Made by a program: the position numbers and the translations under genes. The notes beneath the pieces were generated by a model. The model saw nothing but the letters and a program-made list of their open reading frames with translations, did no database searches and was not told the origin of the DNA. This document shows positions 45,139 through 53,820 of a stretch of 64,000 nucleotides of DNA, piece after piece; position 1 is the first letter of the stretch, and each line of letters begins with the position of its first letter. The DNA lies in assembly GCA_023667055.1 (NCBI GenBank), contig JAMPAV010000001.1, positions 312,716 to 376,715 of the forward strand. Reading direction: 5' to 3'. Source of the DNA: Muribaculum sp. (GTDB taxonomy: Bacteria; Bacteroidota; Bacteroidia; Bacteroidales; Muribaculaceae).

Positions 45139-47205
45139 TTATTTAACCACGAGCTTCTTGCCGTTGAAGATATAGATGCCTGCCGGGAGAGCATTGACAT
45201 CAGCTTCAGAAGCATTGCGGAGCACTACCTTGCCGTCAACACTATATACATTTCCGTTGGCAGCCACAGCCTCTACAGATTCCACACCTGATCCTTCACC
45301 GATGATGAATGTATATACGAGTTCGTCGCTTGCATGACCTGCCTCTCCCATTTCCATATCGTAGGTTTCATCGCAGAATGCACCCTTGGCAACTGTGAAC
45401 TTATAAGTACCCTTCTCTTTAATCGGAGTTGAGAATGTGAATGTGTATTCTGTCGGGTTGAACCAATCATTGTCAATAGCAGGCTCGGAAGTGTAGATTA
45501 CTTCTGCTACGCTTGAAGTATTGACGAGTGTTGCTACCGGAGCACCTATCGACATCGGATAGAAAGTGGTGTCGCTGAATGTGAGTACTACATTGCTGAT
45601 TTCAGATACAGTAGAGCCATCGGCAGGAGTTACTGAAGCCGGCACCAAGTCGAAGGTTGCACCTGATGGAGCCTCACCATTGTCAACGATGTATGCGAAG
45701 GTTGTCACCTTGTTAGTAGAGCCATCAAATTCCTCTCCAAGTGCGAAATACCATTTCGGGATGATAAGCACGTAGTTGCCTGAAGTGGTTATTGGATCGA
45801 ATGTCCACTTCATCTGCTTGCTGTTGCCTCCCACTGCTTCAGGAACGCCAAGAGTACGGATCTGCGCACCATGCATGTCGCAAATGCGGGCCGGCTCTGT
45901 AGCATTCCAGCTGTATGCCATCACGAGATCATCGGAGTTGCCAACCACGATTTCAGAAAGAGACTGCAATGTGGCGCCGGCTTCGGGAGCCACTGATACG
46001 AGATCGGGATAACCGATGGTGGTCTCGTATGTCACTCTGTAGGTGAAGTCATCGGTGGGATATCCGCCATTGCCTTTAAGAGTAAGACCATCCATGTCTT
46101 TTGTCACGATGTAGAAGGATGCCTCTCCGGTCATATTCTTGGCAATGCTCGGATACACCACAAATTCCCAGATTGTGGCATATCCGTCGCCATTTTCATC
46201 GTTGAGAGGATTGAAGTGGCCGGCCTCCGGAGTGTCACCCTGTGCCCTGTGGTAGATGAAAGAAAATGGACGAACCTCACCGGAATAAGTCACGGTGAAC
46301 ATAGCCTGCTCCACTGTCTCAATCTCATATATTGACTCATCGGGAGATACTGACTCATATACGTATGGGCTGTATTCGGTGCCGGGGGTCAGACCCTCAA
46401 AGAAGATTGAGGTCTCGAGTTCCTTCGACTTCTCGATTGAGATGCTGTTGGGATATTGGTTTGTGTCAGGATTGTAGCCGATTCCGCAGAAGGTGAGTTT
46501 CATCTCATATTTCTGGCCTTTGATGAGTTTCTGGTCGGGACCGCCGATTGTGATATAAAGTCCGTTGGTCCACATATCATCAAGTTTGCCATCGTTGCGG
46601 TTCGGGTCAATGCGGTTTTCACTACCCTGATAGATCCATTCCGGAGCATCCGGATTTGTTACGTCCCAAAGTTCCCAGCCGATATAATTCACGGCGGCAT
46701 CATCTGAAGTGACGAAAGTCACCTTGTTGAGAGCTTCAGCACCAATTGCTGCCACACCGGAGCCGCTGGCCGGATTTGAAGAAACAAGTGTGATCTGAGG
46801 GAAAGAGCCGCCTGACGCGAGGTCGGGGTCGTTGAGCACGTAGGTGGCTGTGAGTTTTTCACAAGGTTCGCCATCCACAAGCAGAGAACCGGCGGGAATC
46901 ACCAATTCATATTCGCCATTGTCAACTATATCGTTGGAATCGAAATTGACAATTATGGCCATTCCCATAAAGTCCTTGAAGGTTGTGCTGTTGAGCATGT
47001 CGCCTGTCTCAAGACACTCAAGGGTAGCCTTCGCACCGTCAGCCACAGTGTAGGATCCGCTTGCGGAGAGATTGAAAGTGTCGAAATACTGCTTGTTGTC
47101 AAGCGTTGACCCTGGGACCGGATTTGTCACGGTCACCGTGGGAGCGGCCATGGCAGCTACTGAAGCTGCGAAGATGGCGCACGAGGTAAGTAATGATTTA
47201 AGCAT
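45139..47205 (-). CDS. Secreted Ig-like repeat protein with T9SS-like tail
   Basis: 688 residues with a signal peptide ending AAMAA. Four or so beta-sandwich repeats can be seen with cores such as VTVTNPVPGSTLDNKQY, ITLVSSNPASGSGVAAI, LVSVAPEAGATLQSLSE and ASVTPADGSTVSEISNVVLTF, each followed by G-x-Y-x-L-x-I-P. The last 50 residues (VYSVDGKVVLRNAS...ALPAGIYIFNGKKLVVK) form a typical T9SS type A C-terminal signal. No enzyme motif seen. It lies between two other T9SS-like cargo genes; the tail is nearly identical to that of the upstream neighbour. Confidence 0.82.
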   Translation of the reverse strand: MLKSLLTSCAIFAASVAAMAAPTVTVTNPVPGSTLDNKQYFDTFNLSASGSYTVADGAKATLECLETGDMLNSTTFKDFMGMAIIVNFDSNDIVDNGEYELVIPAGSLLVDGEPCEKLTATYVLNDPDLASGGSFPQITLVSSNPASGSGVAAIGAEALNKVTFVTSDDAAVNYIGWELWDVTNPDAPEWIYQGSENRIDPNRNDGKLDDMWTNGLYITIGGPDQKLIKGQKYEMKLTFCGIGYNPDTNQYPNSISIEKSKELETSIFFEGLTPGTEYSPYVYESVSPDESIYEIETVEQAMFTVTYSGEVRPFSFIYHRAQGDTPEAGHFNPLNDENGDGYATIWEFVVYPSIAKNMTGEASFYIVTKDMDGLTLKGNGGYPTDDFTYRVTYETTIGYPDLVSVAPEAGATLQSLSEIVVGNSDDLVMAYSWNATEPARICDMHGAQIRTLGVPEAVGGNSKQMKWTFDPITTSGNYVLIIPKWYFALGEEFDGSTNKVTTFAYIVDNGEAPSGATFDLVPASVTPADGSTVSEISNVVLTFSDTTFYPMSIGAPVATLVNTSSVAEVIYTSEPAIDNDWFNPTEYTFTFSTPIKEKGTYKFTVAKGAFCDETYDMEMGEAGHASDELVYTFIIGEGSGVESVEAVAANGNVYSVDGKVVLRNASEADVNALPAGIYIFNGKKLVVK

Positions 47206-47247
47206 AATATCTAATTGTTAAATTAGGAATTGTCTTCTTGGAGAAAA

Positions 47248-48909
47248 TCATCTTACGACGATTTTCTTGCCATTGAAAATATAAATACCCTTATCGAGGG
47301 TTGATATCCGGCTACTGGTTGCCGAGCGAAGCACACACTTGCCGGTGATATCGAACACATCTGCCACCGTCGCCGAATCATCAGCACCGATGCCATCCAC
47401 TCCGGATTCACCGCTTATGTATTCTCCCCTGACGTCGTTGGCATGGTCAAGGCCATCTGCACACACAAGACCTTTCATATACACCATCATTTCAGAACCG
47501 GAATCTGCGGTGAATTCAGGCAAGCTGAAGTTGAACAGCATGTCATCGCCATTTGCAGAATAGGAGTCAACAGTCACCACAATATTGTCTTTGCCTACAG
47601 ATGCCATTTTGGCAACACCATTCTCAATATAGTCGATGCAGATGTCATCGAAACGTATTTTCGATCCGTTCATTACCCATATTTCCATTTCCTGACCCGG
47701 CTTGAGCGCAGTGCCTCGGGCCGGAGTGAAATCTGCCGCGATTGAATATTGCAGCTCGTTTATTGTGTAGGATGTCGAGAAACCGGTAGGGTTGGAAATC
47801 ATACCGGTATATGCACGCTGCCCGTCGGGAGTAGTGACACCGGTATATGACACGAAAAACGCGTATGGCAACTGTGTGGGGTCAGCTCCGGGAAGCATGT
47901 CGATGCGGCGACGCAATTTGCCGGAAAAATCAAACGAAACCACCGAGCCATCAATCACACCCTGCACACTTTCGTTATACAGGCCAAGGTCAAGGTTGTC
48001 GGGGTTTCCGTAGGTGACCTGTGCCAGAGGTTTGGCTTCGGGATCAATGTCTCGGTCAAACACCAACTGCATCTTTGAAGCCTCATCGCCGGAAAAGTAA
48101 TAGGAATAAAACGGATTGTCGGTCAGTTTCTGAGAGAAACCACGAGTCTCGACAAGTTCTGCAGGTTTGGCATCCACAGTGAAATCAATCTCAAGTCTGC
48201 CGTTCTCCCCGAGTTTGTTGTCGGGATTTGTGGCATCCTTAATCTGCAGAACGCGGAGGGTCATGGTGTCGCCATCCTTAAGATGTCCCTGGTGATAGAA
48301 ATTCATCACTACATCGTTGACATCAAATGAAACGGTTGCATTGCTCACCACCGGGGCCAATTGCGACCTTTCTCCATTGGCAATAAGGAAACAGTTGCCC
48401 ACAGTGACAGGATAATTGAAATCAAGGTCGATGCGATAGCTGCGGCTTGCCGAAAACTTTCCATTATAATAATACGGAGATTCGGGATTGACCGAAGGCG
48501 ACGAATCGACGAGTTCAATCTTGGTGTCGCCCTCACGTATCACGAGCGTTGTTGCCATGATTGTCATATTTGCGAAAATATAGTATGTGTGGCCTGCCTC
48601 AAGTTTCTGATAGCTTATAAGCTGACCACCGGCGGTATATGAATGCGAACCTTCCACTATATCGCTTTCCCCGTGCGCGGCTGATGAATAAAGAGTAAGC
48701 GGACTTGCCGACCACAGAAACTTAACCGGGCCGGTGACAGTGGGGGTGTAATGTGCAATTACAGTCTTATACTCCGGAAACTGATATGTCTCGTCCGGTA
48801 AAAGCTCGCCAAGATCCACTGTTTCTGCCTTTACAGACAGCGAGTTAAATGCCATAAGGCAAAGCGTGAAGATTAGCGCGAAAGCACTGGATTTGTAGAT
48901 ATGTCTCAT
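47248..48909 (-). CDS. Secreted beta-sandwich protein with T9SS-like tail
   Basis: The ATG at 48909 (553 residues) opens a signal peptide (MRHIYKSSAFALIFTLCLMA); the frame extends 22 codons upstream, but through a promoter-leader hairpin. The body is strand-rich with Ig-like cores (FSASRSYRIDLDFNYPVTVG, SKMQLVFDRDIDPEA). The end (VFDITGKCVLRSA...LDKGIYIFNGKKIVVR) is a T9SS type A-like sorting signal. First gene of the three-gene unit down to 41208, with a canonical promoter and an attenuator-like hairpin just before the start codon. Confidence 0.8.
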   Translation of the reverse strand: MRHIYKSSAFALIFTLCLMAFNSLSVKAETVDLGELLPDETYQFPEYKTVIAHYTPTVTGPVKFLWSASPLTLYSSAAHGESDIVEGSHSYTAGGQLISYQKLEAGHTYYIFANMTIMATTLVIREGDTKIELVDSSPSVNPESPYYYNGKFSASRSYRIDLDFNYPVTVGNCFLIANGERSQLAPVVSNATVSFDVNDVVMNFYHQGHLKDGDTMTLRVLQIKDATNPDNKLGENGRLEIDFTVDAKPAELVETRGFSQKLTDNPFYSYYFSGDEASKMQLVFDRDIDPEAKPLAQVTYGNPDNLDLGLYNESVQGVIDGSVVSFDFSGKLRRRIDMLPGADPTQLPYAFFVSYTGVTTPDGQRAYTGMISNPTGFSTSYTINELQYSIAADFTPARGTALKPGQEMEIWVMNGSKIRFDDICIDYIENGVAKMASVGKDNIVVTVDSYSANGDDMLFNFSLPEFTADSGSEMMVYMKGLVCADGLDHANDVRGEYISGESGVDGIGADDSATVADVFDITGKCVLRSATSSRISTLDKGIYIFNGKKIVVR

Positions 48910-48931
48910 ATTTAAGTTAGTTTTTAATTGT

Positions 48932-48973
48932 AAAAAAGTCGCCCACGCGTCAAGATATTGCAGCGTGAGCGAC
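48932..48973 (-). terminator. Promoter-proximal attenuator-like hairpin
   Basis: On the minus strand an 11-bp stem (48973-48963 with 48948-48938, one G-U pair, 14-nt loop) is followed by six T residues (48937-48932). It starts about 3 nt after the predicted transcription start and ends 22 bp before the ATG at 48909. Confidence 0.72.
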
Positions 48974-48982
48974 AATTTTGCC

Positions 48983-49013
48983 CAAAGTTACAAATATGAG
49001 GGCAAATATGCAA
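48983..49013 (-). promoter_or_regulatory. Promoter of the T9SS-cargo unit
   Basis: On the minus strand, TTG at 49013-49011, a 20-bp spacer and TAACTTTG at 48990-48983. Predicted start near 48976. Confidence 0.78.
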
Positions 49014-49055
49014 ATAATTTGCATTAAAAATGCAAAATTTTTTTTAAATAACCTA

Positions 49056-49139
49056 AGTTTAGGGTTTAGAGTTTAGGGTTTAGTTTATCAGTAGAATCCA
49101 CCTATGGCCAAACTAACCCTTAACCCTAAACCTAAACTC
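49056..49139. repeat. Facing TTTAGGG and CCCTAAA heptamer blocks
   Basis: Heptamers TTTAGGG/TTTAGAG (49056-49085) face a reversed block CCCTTAA/CCCTAAA (49116-49139) across about 30 bp of unique sequence, forming a long inverted repeat next to MITE copy B. Confidence 0.75.
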
Positions 49140-49231
49140 TAATGTCGCTAAATTAGCATTGTATTAAGGGGCTTGAAGCCCCTTACACAGGAGGAAAACC
49201 GATGATTTCGGTGATTAATTTAGTGACATTA
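49140..49231. mobile_element. MITE-like element, copy B
   Basis: 91 of 92 bases match copy A at 37108-37199, in the same orientation. The direct repeat AACCTAAACTC (11 bp) stands on both sides if the element ends at 49230, which reads like a target-site duplication and is less repetitive than for copy A. Confidence 0.78.
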
Positions 49232-49262
49232 ACCTAAACTCTTAACTCTTAACTCTTAACTC

Positions 49263-50993
49263 TTAAACCGGTGCGAGACCGCGTCGACGCCATTCGGGGA
49301 GAGCGTTGTGGTCGCGTACTATGGTGTTTGCCAGCAAGACTGCCTTAGAAATGTGGTCGCAGATATTCTTCTCTCCGATGAGATTCACAATGTTGGATTT
49401 CATCAGCACCTCATACACATTCGGCTGCACTCCCGAAAGGACAACCTTTATACCTTCCTGATGCGAAGACTTGATGAGGGTCTCGAGATTGTGGATACCC
49501 GTTGAGTCGATGAAAGGCACCTTTCGCATACGTATGATTCTCACGAGCGGCTTGTCCTTCATCGAAGAGCGCATCAGCTCATCAAACTTTGTGGCGATGC
49601 CGAAGAAGAACGGACCGTCGATCTCATACACCGACACACCCTTTTCCACATGAAGCACCTCATGCGAATGCACCTCGGTGCCCTCGGCCACGTCGAGTTG
49701 ACGGCTATAGACCTTGATTTCTGCATTTTCAGTGACACGACGCAGGAACATCACCATTGCGAGCAGCAATCCAATCTCAATGGCAATCGTCAGGTCGAAA
49801 ATCACGGTCAGCACCATGGTGACAATCAGCACTGAGAAATCACCCTTGGGATTGTGTGAAATAGCCCTCACAGTGCGCCAGCCACTCATGTTGTAGGCCA
49901 CCACCATCAGCACAGCCGCCAGACATGCCATCGGCACAAGGTTGATGAGCGGCATGAGAAATAGATATATGAGGAGAAGCACCACAGCGTGAATCATGCC
50001 GGCGAGGGGTGAGCGGCCACCGTTGGTGATGTTGGTCATGGTGCGGGCAATGGCACCTGTCACCGGTATGCCGCCGAAGAGCGGGGTGATGATGTTGGCG
50101 ATTCCTTGACCGAAAAGTTCGGTGTTGGAGTTGGTGCGTGAGCCGGTGATACCGTCGGCTACGGTGGCTGAGAGCAGCGACTCGATAGCGCCGAGCATGG
50201 CGATGGTGAATGCCGACGGAAGCAAGGCATTTATCATGGCCATGTTGACGCTGAAACCATGGGGCAGCGGAATCTCAGCTTTCATGTCGCCGAAACGGTC
50301 GCCGATGGTCTCCACATGGAAACCGGCAACCAAAGACCCCATCAGCCAGCACCCGGCAGTGATTATAATGATTGCGATGAGCGCACCCGGCAGTTTCTTG
50401 GAGATTTTTGGAGTGAGGGTGATGATAAGGAGAGATACCACACCCACAGCCAGAGTAATCAGGTCGATGCGCGAGAAATTCGAGAAATACACTCCCCACT
50501 TTGAAATGAAATCACCGGGGAGATTGGTGAGTCCCAGGCCGAAGAAATCGTTGATCTGCGTGGAGAAGATTGTAAGCGCGATACCCGCTGTGAAACCGAC
50601 CACTATTGGATAAGGGATGAACTTGATTACCGTGCCGAGATGGAACACCCCCATCAGCACAAGAATCAGTCCGGCCATAATGGTGGCCACAGCAAGTCCG
50701 GCGAGTCCGAACTGCTGGATGATGTTATAGACGATGATGATGAAAGCACCCGTGGGACCGCCGATCTGCACGGAGTTGCCGCCGAAAGCGGAGACAAGAA
50801 AACCGCCTATGATGGCAGTGACAAGACCCACGGAGGGTGACACGCCCGAAGCGATGGCGAAAGCGATGGCAAGCGGCAACGCCACGATGCCCACTACAAT
50901 GCCCGCGATGAGGTCGGACTTGAACCTTGACGCGGAGTAATCTTTCCACATCGAAAACGACTTCGGGTGGAAATCCAATGCATTTAGATTCAT
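49263..50993 (-). CDS. SulP-family inorganic anion transporter with STAS domain
   Basis: The ATG at 50993 gives 576 residues beginning MNLNALDFHPKSFSMWKDYS; the frame extends 11 codons upstream. Ten or more membrane segments (about 25-430) include the family motif GIVALPLAIAFAIASGVSPSVGL and GGNSVQIGGPTGAFIII, followed by a C-terminal cytoplasmic STAS domain (about 440-555; FIDSTGIHNLETLI around the usual phosphorylatable serine). SulP members move sulfate, bicarbonate or dicarboxylates; the substrate cannot be read from sequence. Its stop codon is made by the adjoining CTCTTAA array. Downstream of the GlmU-like gene by 198 bp. Confidence 0.93.
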   Translation of the reverse strand: MNLNALDFHPKSFSMWKDYSASRFKSDLIAGIVVGIVALPLAIAFAIASGVSPSVGLVTAIIGGFLVSAFGGNSVQIGGPTGAFIIIVYNIIQQFGLAGLAVATIMAGLILVLMGVFHLGTVIKFIPYPIVVGFTAGIALTIFSTQINDFFGLGLTNLPGDFISKWGVYFSNFSRIDLITLAVGVVSLLIITLTPKISKKLPGALIAIIIITAGCWLMGSLVAGFHVETIGDRFGDMKAEIPLPHGFSVNMAMINALLPSAFTIAMLGAIESLLSATVADGITGSRTNSNTELFGQGIANIITPLFGGIPVTGAIARTMTNITNGGRSPLAGMIHAVVLLLIYLFLMPLINLVPMACLAAVLMVVAYNMSGWRTVRAISHNPKGDFSVLIVTMVLTVIFDLTIAIEIGLLLAMVMFLRRVTENAEIKVYSRQLDVAEGTEVHSHEVLHVEKGVSVYEIDGPFFFGIATKFDELMRSSMKDKPLVRIIRMRKVPFIDSTGIHNLETLIKSSHQEGIKVVLSGVQPNVYEVLMKSNIVNLIGEKNICDHISKAVLLANTIVRDHNALPEWRRRGLAPV

Positions 50994-51060
50994 AATAAAT
51001 TTTAATAAACGGACATGTCGATTCATGTCGAGACATGCCCAAACCTGTAGAAACTTGATA

Positions 51061-51106
51061 TATCATGGTTCACCATGATGAATCATGATGCATCATGTTG
51101 AATCAT
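51061..51106. repeat. ATCATG-type palindromic repeats
   Basis: Successive short palindromes around ATCATG (for example CATGATGAATCATGAT at 51074-51089) in the gap before the SulP gene. The same 16-mer occurs twice, the second shortened, in 45078-45135. Confidence 0.65.
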
Positions 51107-51111
51107 GAAAA

Positions 51112-51201
51112 AACTTAACCCTTACCCCTTAACTCTTACCCCTTAACTCTTATCTCTTAACTCTTAACCCTTAACCCTTAACTCTTAACCCTTAACTCTT
51201 A
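51112..51201. repeat. CTCTTAA/CCCTTAA heptamer array
   Basis: About 12 units of a 7-bp repeat, alternating CTCTTAA, CCCTTAA and CCCTTAC, fill the region up to and into the last three codons of the GlmU-like gene. Confidence 0.85.
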
Positions 51202-52391
51202 AGATGCGAAGCATACTCAAAGATCTGGTCGAAGATAAGGCGGTCGAGGTCGGAGATGGAGACATTGCGGCGTGCCATTACCCTCTCGGCGATGGTCAGA
51301 AACCGCTTCATGGGCACGTCGGCAAACCCGCCGTTAGCGCTACCCTCCAGGAAACTGGGCACGAAAGCACGGGGGAAACCTGAGCCGTAGATGTTGACAC
51401 CGACACCAATCACAGTAGCGGTGTTGAGCATCACGTTTATGCCGAGTTTTGTGTGGTCGCCGATTATTGGCCCGCAGAATTGCAGTTCGGTGCGTGCGAA
51501 TGAGCGTAGTCTATAGTTCCAAAGGCGAATCTTGGAGTAATCGTTTTTGAGATTGGAGCAATTCACCCCGGCTCCGATGTTGCACCACTCCCCTACCACA
51601 GCATTTCCGAGGTATCCGTCGTGCGCCTTGTTGGAGTAACCGAATATCACCGAATTGTCAATCTCGCCTCCCACCTTCACGTATGGGCCGAAAGTGCTGC
51701 CGCCATATAGTTTCGCTCCCATGCGGGCCTTGGAGTGGTCGCAGAAAGCGATGGGCCCCCTTACGCAGCATCCCTCCATTATAGCGGCATCCTTACCTAT
51801 ATATATAGGGCCATCCTTTAGATTGATGATGGCACCCTCCACTTCGGCACCCTCCTCAAGGAAAATCATCGGGTTGCCTTCGGCATCGACGAGACTTCCC
51901 AACACTTTGTTGGAGTCGGAAAGCGGTTGGGATTTTCTGCCGGCTGTCATTCTCCTGAAGTCTTCGACAAGCACAGATGGATTCATGAGGAAAACGTCAT
52001 ACACATGGCGGAGATGACGGATATCTTCCTCAAATACATCAATGAAATTTCTGTCTTCAAGGTCGCGGAGACCACCACGGAATGCGAGCGGACGGTCCTC
52101 ACACACTATAGCCGCACCTTTTTTTAAGGAGAGAATCCGGGCGGCGATATCCTCGTCGGGCACCACGGTGCCTGAGATGAAGAGCATCTCCTCCGTTTCG
52201 TCGTCGGGCTGGCCAAAGCGGGCGCGAAGGAAATCGACGGGGAGGGCATGGAGTTCGTCGTCAGGAAGGAATGTGCTCCATTTTTCGCGGATGGTGGTTA
52301 TGCCGACGCGAAAGTCACAGATGGGACGTGTGAACGACAAAGGAAGGAGGTCGGCGTGGTCGTCGCGATTGTCGAAGAGTACTACTTTCAT
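51192..52391 (-). CDS. GlmU-like sugar nucleotidyltransferase/acyltransferase-type protein
   Basis: 399 residues. The N-terminal third (MKVVLFDNRDDHADLLPLSFTRPICDFRVG) is an atypical nucleotidyltransferase-like domain without a clear GxGTRM loop. The C-terminal half (about 190-370) is a left-handed beta-helix with hexapeptide repeats (GPIYIGKDAAIMEGCCVRG, ICGPIIGDHTKLGINVML-like), as in GlmU. The combination is that of the GlmU family proteins annotated widely in Bacteroidetes. It may act on sugar-1-phosphates for cell-envelope polysaccharides. Its last codons (LKS and TAA) are encoded by the heptamer array behind it. Confidence 0.85.
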   Translation of the reverse strand: MKVVLFDNRDDHADLLPLSFTRPICDFRVGITTIREKWSTFLPDDELHALPVDFLRARFGQPDDETEEMLFISGTVVPDEDIAARILSLKKGAAIVCEDRPLAFRGGLRDLEDRNFIDVFEEDIRHLRHVYDVFLMNPSVLVEDFRRMTAGRKSQPLSDSNKVLGSLVDAEGNPMIFLEEGAEVEGAIINLKDGPIYIGKDAAIMEGCCVRGPIAFCDHSKARMGAKLYGGSTFGPYVKVGGEIDNSVIFGYSNKAHDGYLGNAVVGEWCNIGAGVNCSNLKNDYSKIRLWNYRLRSFARTELQFCGPIIGDHTKLGINVMLNTATVIGVGVNIYGSGFPRAFVPSFLEGSANGGFADVPMKRFLTIAERVMARRNVSISDLDRLIFDQIFEYASHLKS

Positions 52392-52483
52392 TTCTTTGGT
52401 TTAAGGTTTAGGGCTTAACGTTTATTTTATCGGAAAGAGGACTTAAACCCGGTTGATCTCTTACCTGATTTCTTATGAAAGTG

Positions 52484-52514
52484 CAAAATTAGTTAAAAAA
52501 AACTAACTGAGCAA
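52484..52514 (-). promoter_or_regulatory. Promoter of the GlmU-like gene
   Basis: On the minus strand, TTG at 52514-52512, a 20-bp spacer and TAATTTTG at 52491-52484. Predicted start near 52477, 86 nt before the ATG. Confidence 0.75.
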
Positions 52515-52732
52515 AAAATCCGCCAATTTTCACCTTCATACATTTTATTTTGCAAAAGTTGAAATGTCTAATTGTAAAGGCCTCGTGCAGTATGAAATCG
52601 GTTCGGCCGACGAATTTGCATTCGCTGCAATCGACTGGTCTGCCGACCTGAAACTTCAGGTGAGTGTGGACCTCAATGGTGGCACCGACTATACCTCCGT
52701 ATATGACTCCACTATCAGTGCCGTTCCCTATT

Positions 52733-52766
52733 GCGGCGGCGGGGAGCGGAGGCTTCCCAGCCGCTG
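52733..52766. repeat. 34-bp GC-rich palindromic repeat, copy 1
   Basis: Begins GCGGCGGCG and ends GCCGCTG, able to form a hairpin around GGCTTCCC; 31 of 34 bases match copy 2 at 53451-53484. Confidence 0.7.
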
Positions 52767-52801
52767 CACCAGTCTGCTTCGGTGAGAGAATCACGGAACC
52801 G

Positions 52802-52953
52802 GCACAGAACGGGCCGGAGGCCGTCACAGAACTCGCACATATGAAGTTGTCAGTTGTCAGTGCACAGCGGCTCGGAGGCCGCCGCTCCATACCGCTGCAT
52901 GAACTCTAATCCCTCACGGGATCAGAAGGGTCACGGAACGCCTCGCGCACCAA
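52802..52953. repeat. 152-bp direct repeat, copy 1
   Basis: About 149 of 152 bases match 53203-53354. It contains a GCGGCTCGGAGG/CCGCCGCTCC hairpin region (52867-52899), a TTGTCAGTTGTCAG pair and a CCCTCACGGG hairpin. The 33-bp core also occurs in frame inside tamB (60493-60525). Confidence 0.85.
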
Positions 52954-53202
52954 TGACCCCGGCGACTATGCACCGACTGAAATTCAACACCAATAATCTC
53001 AACTCATACTTCACCGAATAACTCGTCCAGCGTTCTGTGCCGGTTCCGGTTTCCGTGAGGAAACCAGAGGTCTGTGAAAAAAAAGTGAGCATCAAGTGTA
53101 AGAGTTCTGTGATAATTCCGTGAAAATAAGTTCTGTGCCGGTTCCGTGAATAAAAGATTTTAATCGGAAAAGTATTATGCTTCGGTGTGGAATCACAGAA
53201 CA

Positions 53203-53354
53203 GCACAGAACGTGCCGGAGGCCGTCACAGAACTCGCACAGATGAAGTTGTCAGTTGTCAGTGCACAGCGGCTCGGAGGCCGCCGCTCCATACCGCTGCA
53301 TGAACTCTAATCCCTCACGGGATCAGAAGGGTCACGGAACGCCTTGCGCACCAA
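53203..53354. repeat. 152-bp direct repeat, copy 2
   Basis: Second copy, exactly 401 bp to the right of copy 1 and in the same orientation. Homology continues weakly for about 25 bp to the left. Confidence 0.85.
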
Positions 53355-53450
53355 AGACCTCGGTAAAAAGGTTCTGTGATAAATCCGTGAAAAACAATTC
53401 CGTGCCAGTTCCGTGAATAAAAAATCCAGCCATCTGCAGCGCTACGATTT

Positions 53451-53484
53451 GCGGCGGCGAGGAGCGGCGGCTTCCCGGCCGCTG
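53451..53484. repeat. 34-bp GC-rich palindromic repeat, copy 2
   Basis: Second copy of the element at 52733-52766; AGCGGC and GCCGCT arms around GGCTTCCCG are perfectly paired here. Confidence 0.7.
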
Positions 53485-53740
53485 TAAAAATTACGTAAGT
53501 TTTTATATGTTGAAAATGAACCAATAGCGGGGCGAGCGTGTTGTATTGGTGAGAAGACAAGAAAGCCGATGACGGAGACGTCCGGAATCGGATGACAAAC
53601 ATAAAAAAAGATGGATGCCAATCAGAATTCTCCAAAGGCGCGATGCCTTTCAGCAGATTTCAGATCAAAGGGCAAAATTCAAGAATCAGGGAGGACACCA
53701 CAGTGCCCTCCCCTTTCTTTTCTACGAAACTGCTGTGTTT

Positions 53741-53810
53741 TCTTGGGTACGCTTGGGTACTCCTGTTTACGCTTGTTTACACTTGTTTACGCTTGTTTAT
53801 ACTTGATATA
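53741..53810. repeat. Seven 10-bp tandem units
   Basis: Units of the type GCTTGTTTAC (first two GCTTGGGTAC-like, last one decayed) repeat with an exact 10-bp period just behind the stop of the TamA-like gene. Confidence 0.85.
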
Positions 53811-53820
53811 TTGTCTATGG

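Larger units (their letters stand above)
48910..49262. other. 353-bp gene-free region with promoter, attenuator and repeats
   Basis: From right to left it holds CTCTTAA heptamers next to the SulP stop, MITE copy B (49140-49231), TTTAGGG and CCCTAAA heptamer blocks facing each other (49056-49140), and then the promoter and leader of the gene at 48909. Confidence 0.85.
52392..53820. other. 1.4-kb gene-free island of GC-rich repeats
   Basis: Open frames here are short, of odd composition and interrupted by repeats, so I call no gene. The island holds a promoter for the GlmU-like gene at its left end, two 152-bp direct repeats, two copies of a 34-bp GC-rich palindrome, a TTGTCAG pair inside each long repeat, and seven 10-bp tandem units at the right end. 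Confidence 0.75.

Noticed and set aside
49056-49139. TTTAGGG repeats as telomeres
   Set aside because: The plant-type telomere sequence is a coincidence; the site is internal, short and bacterial.
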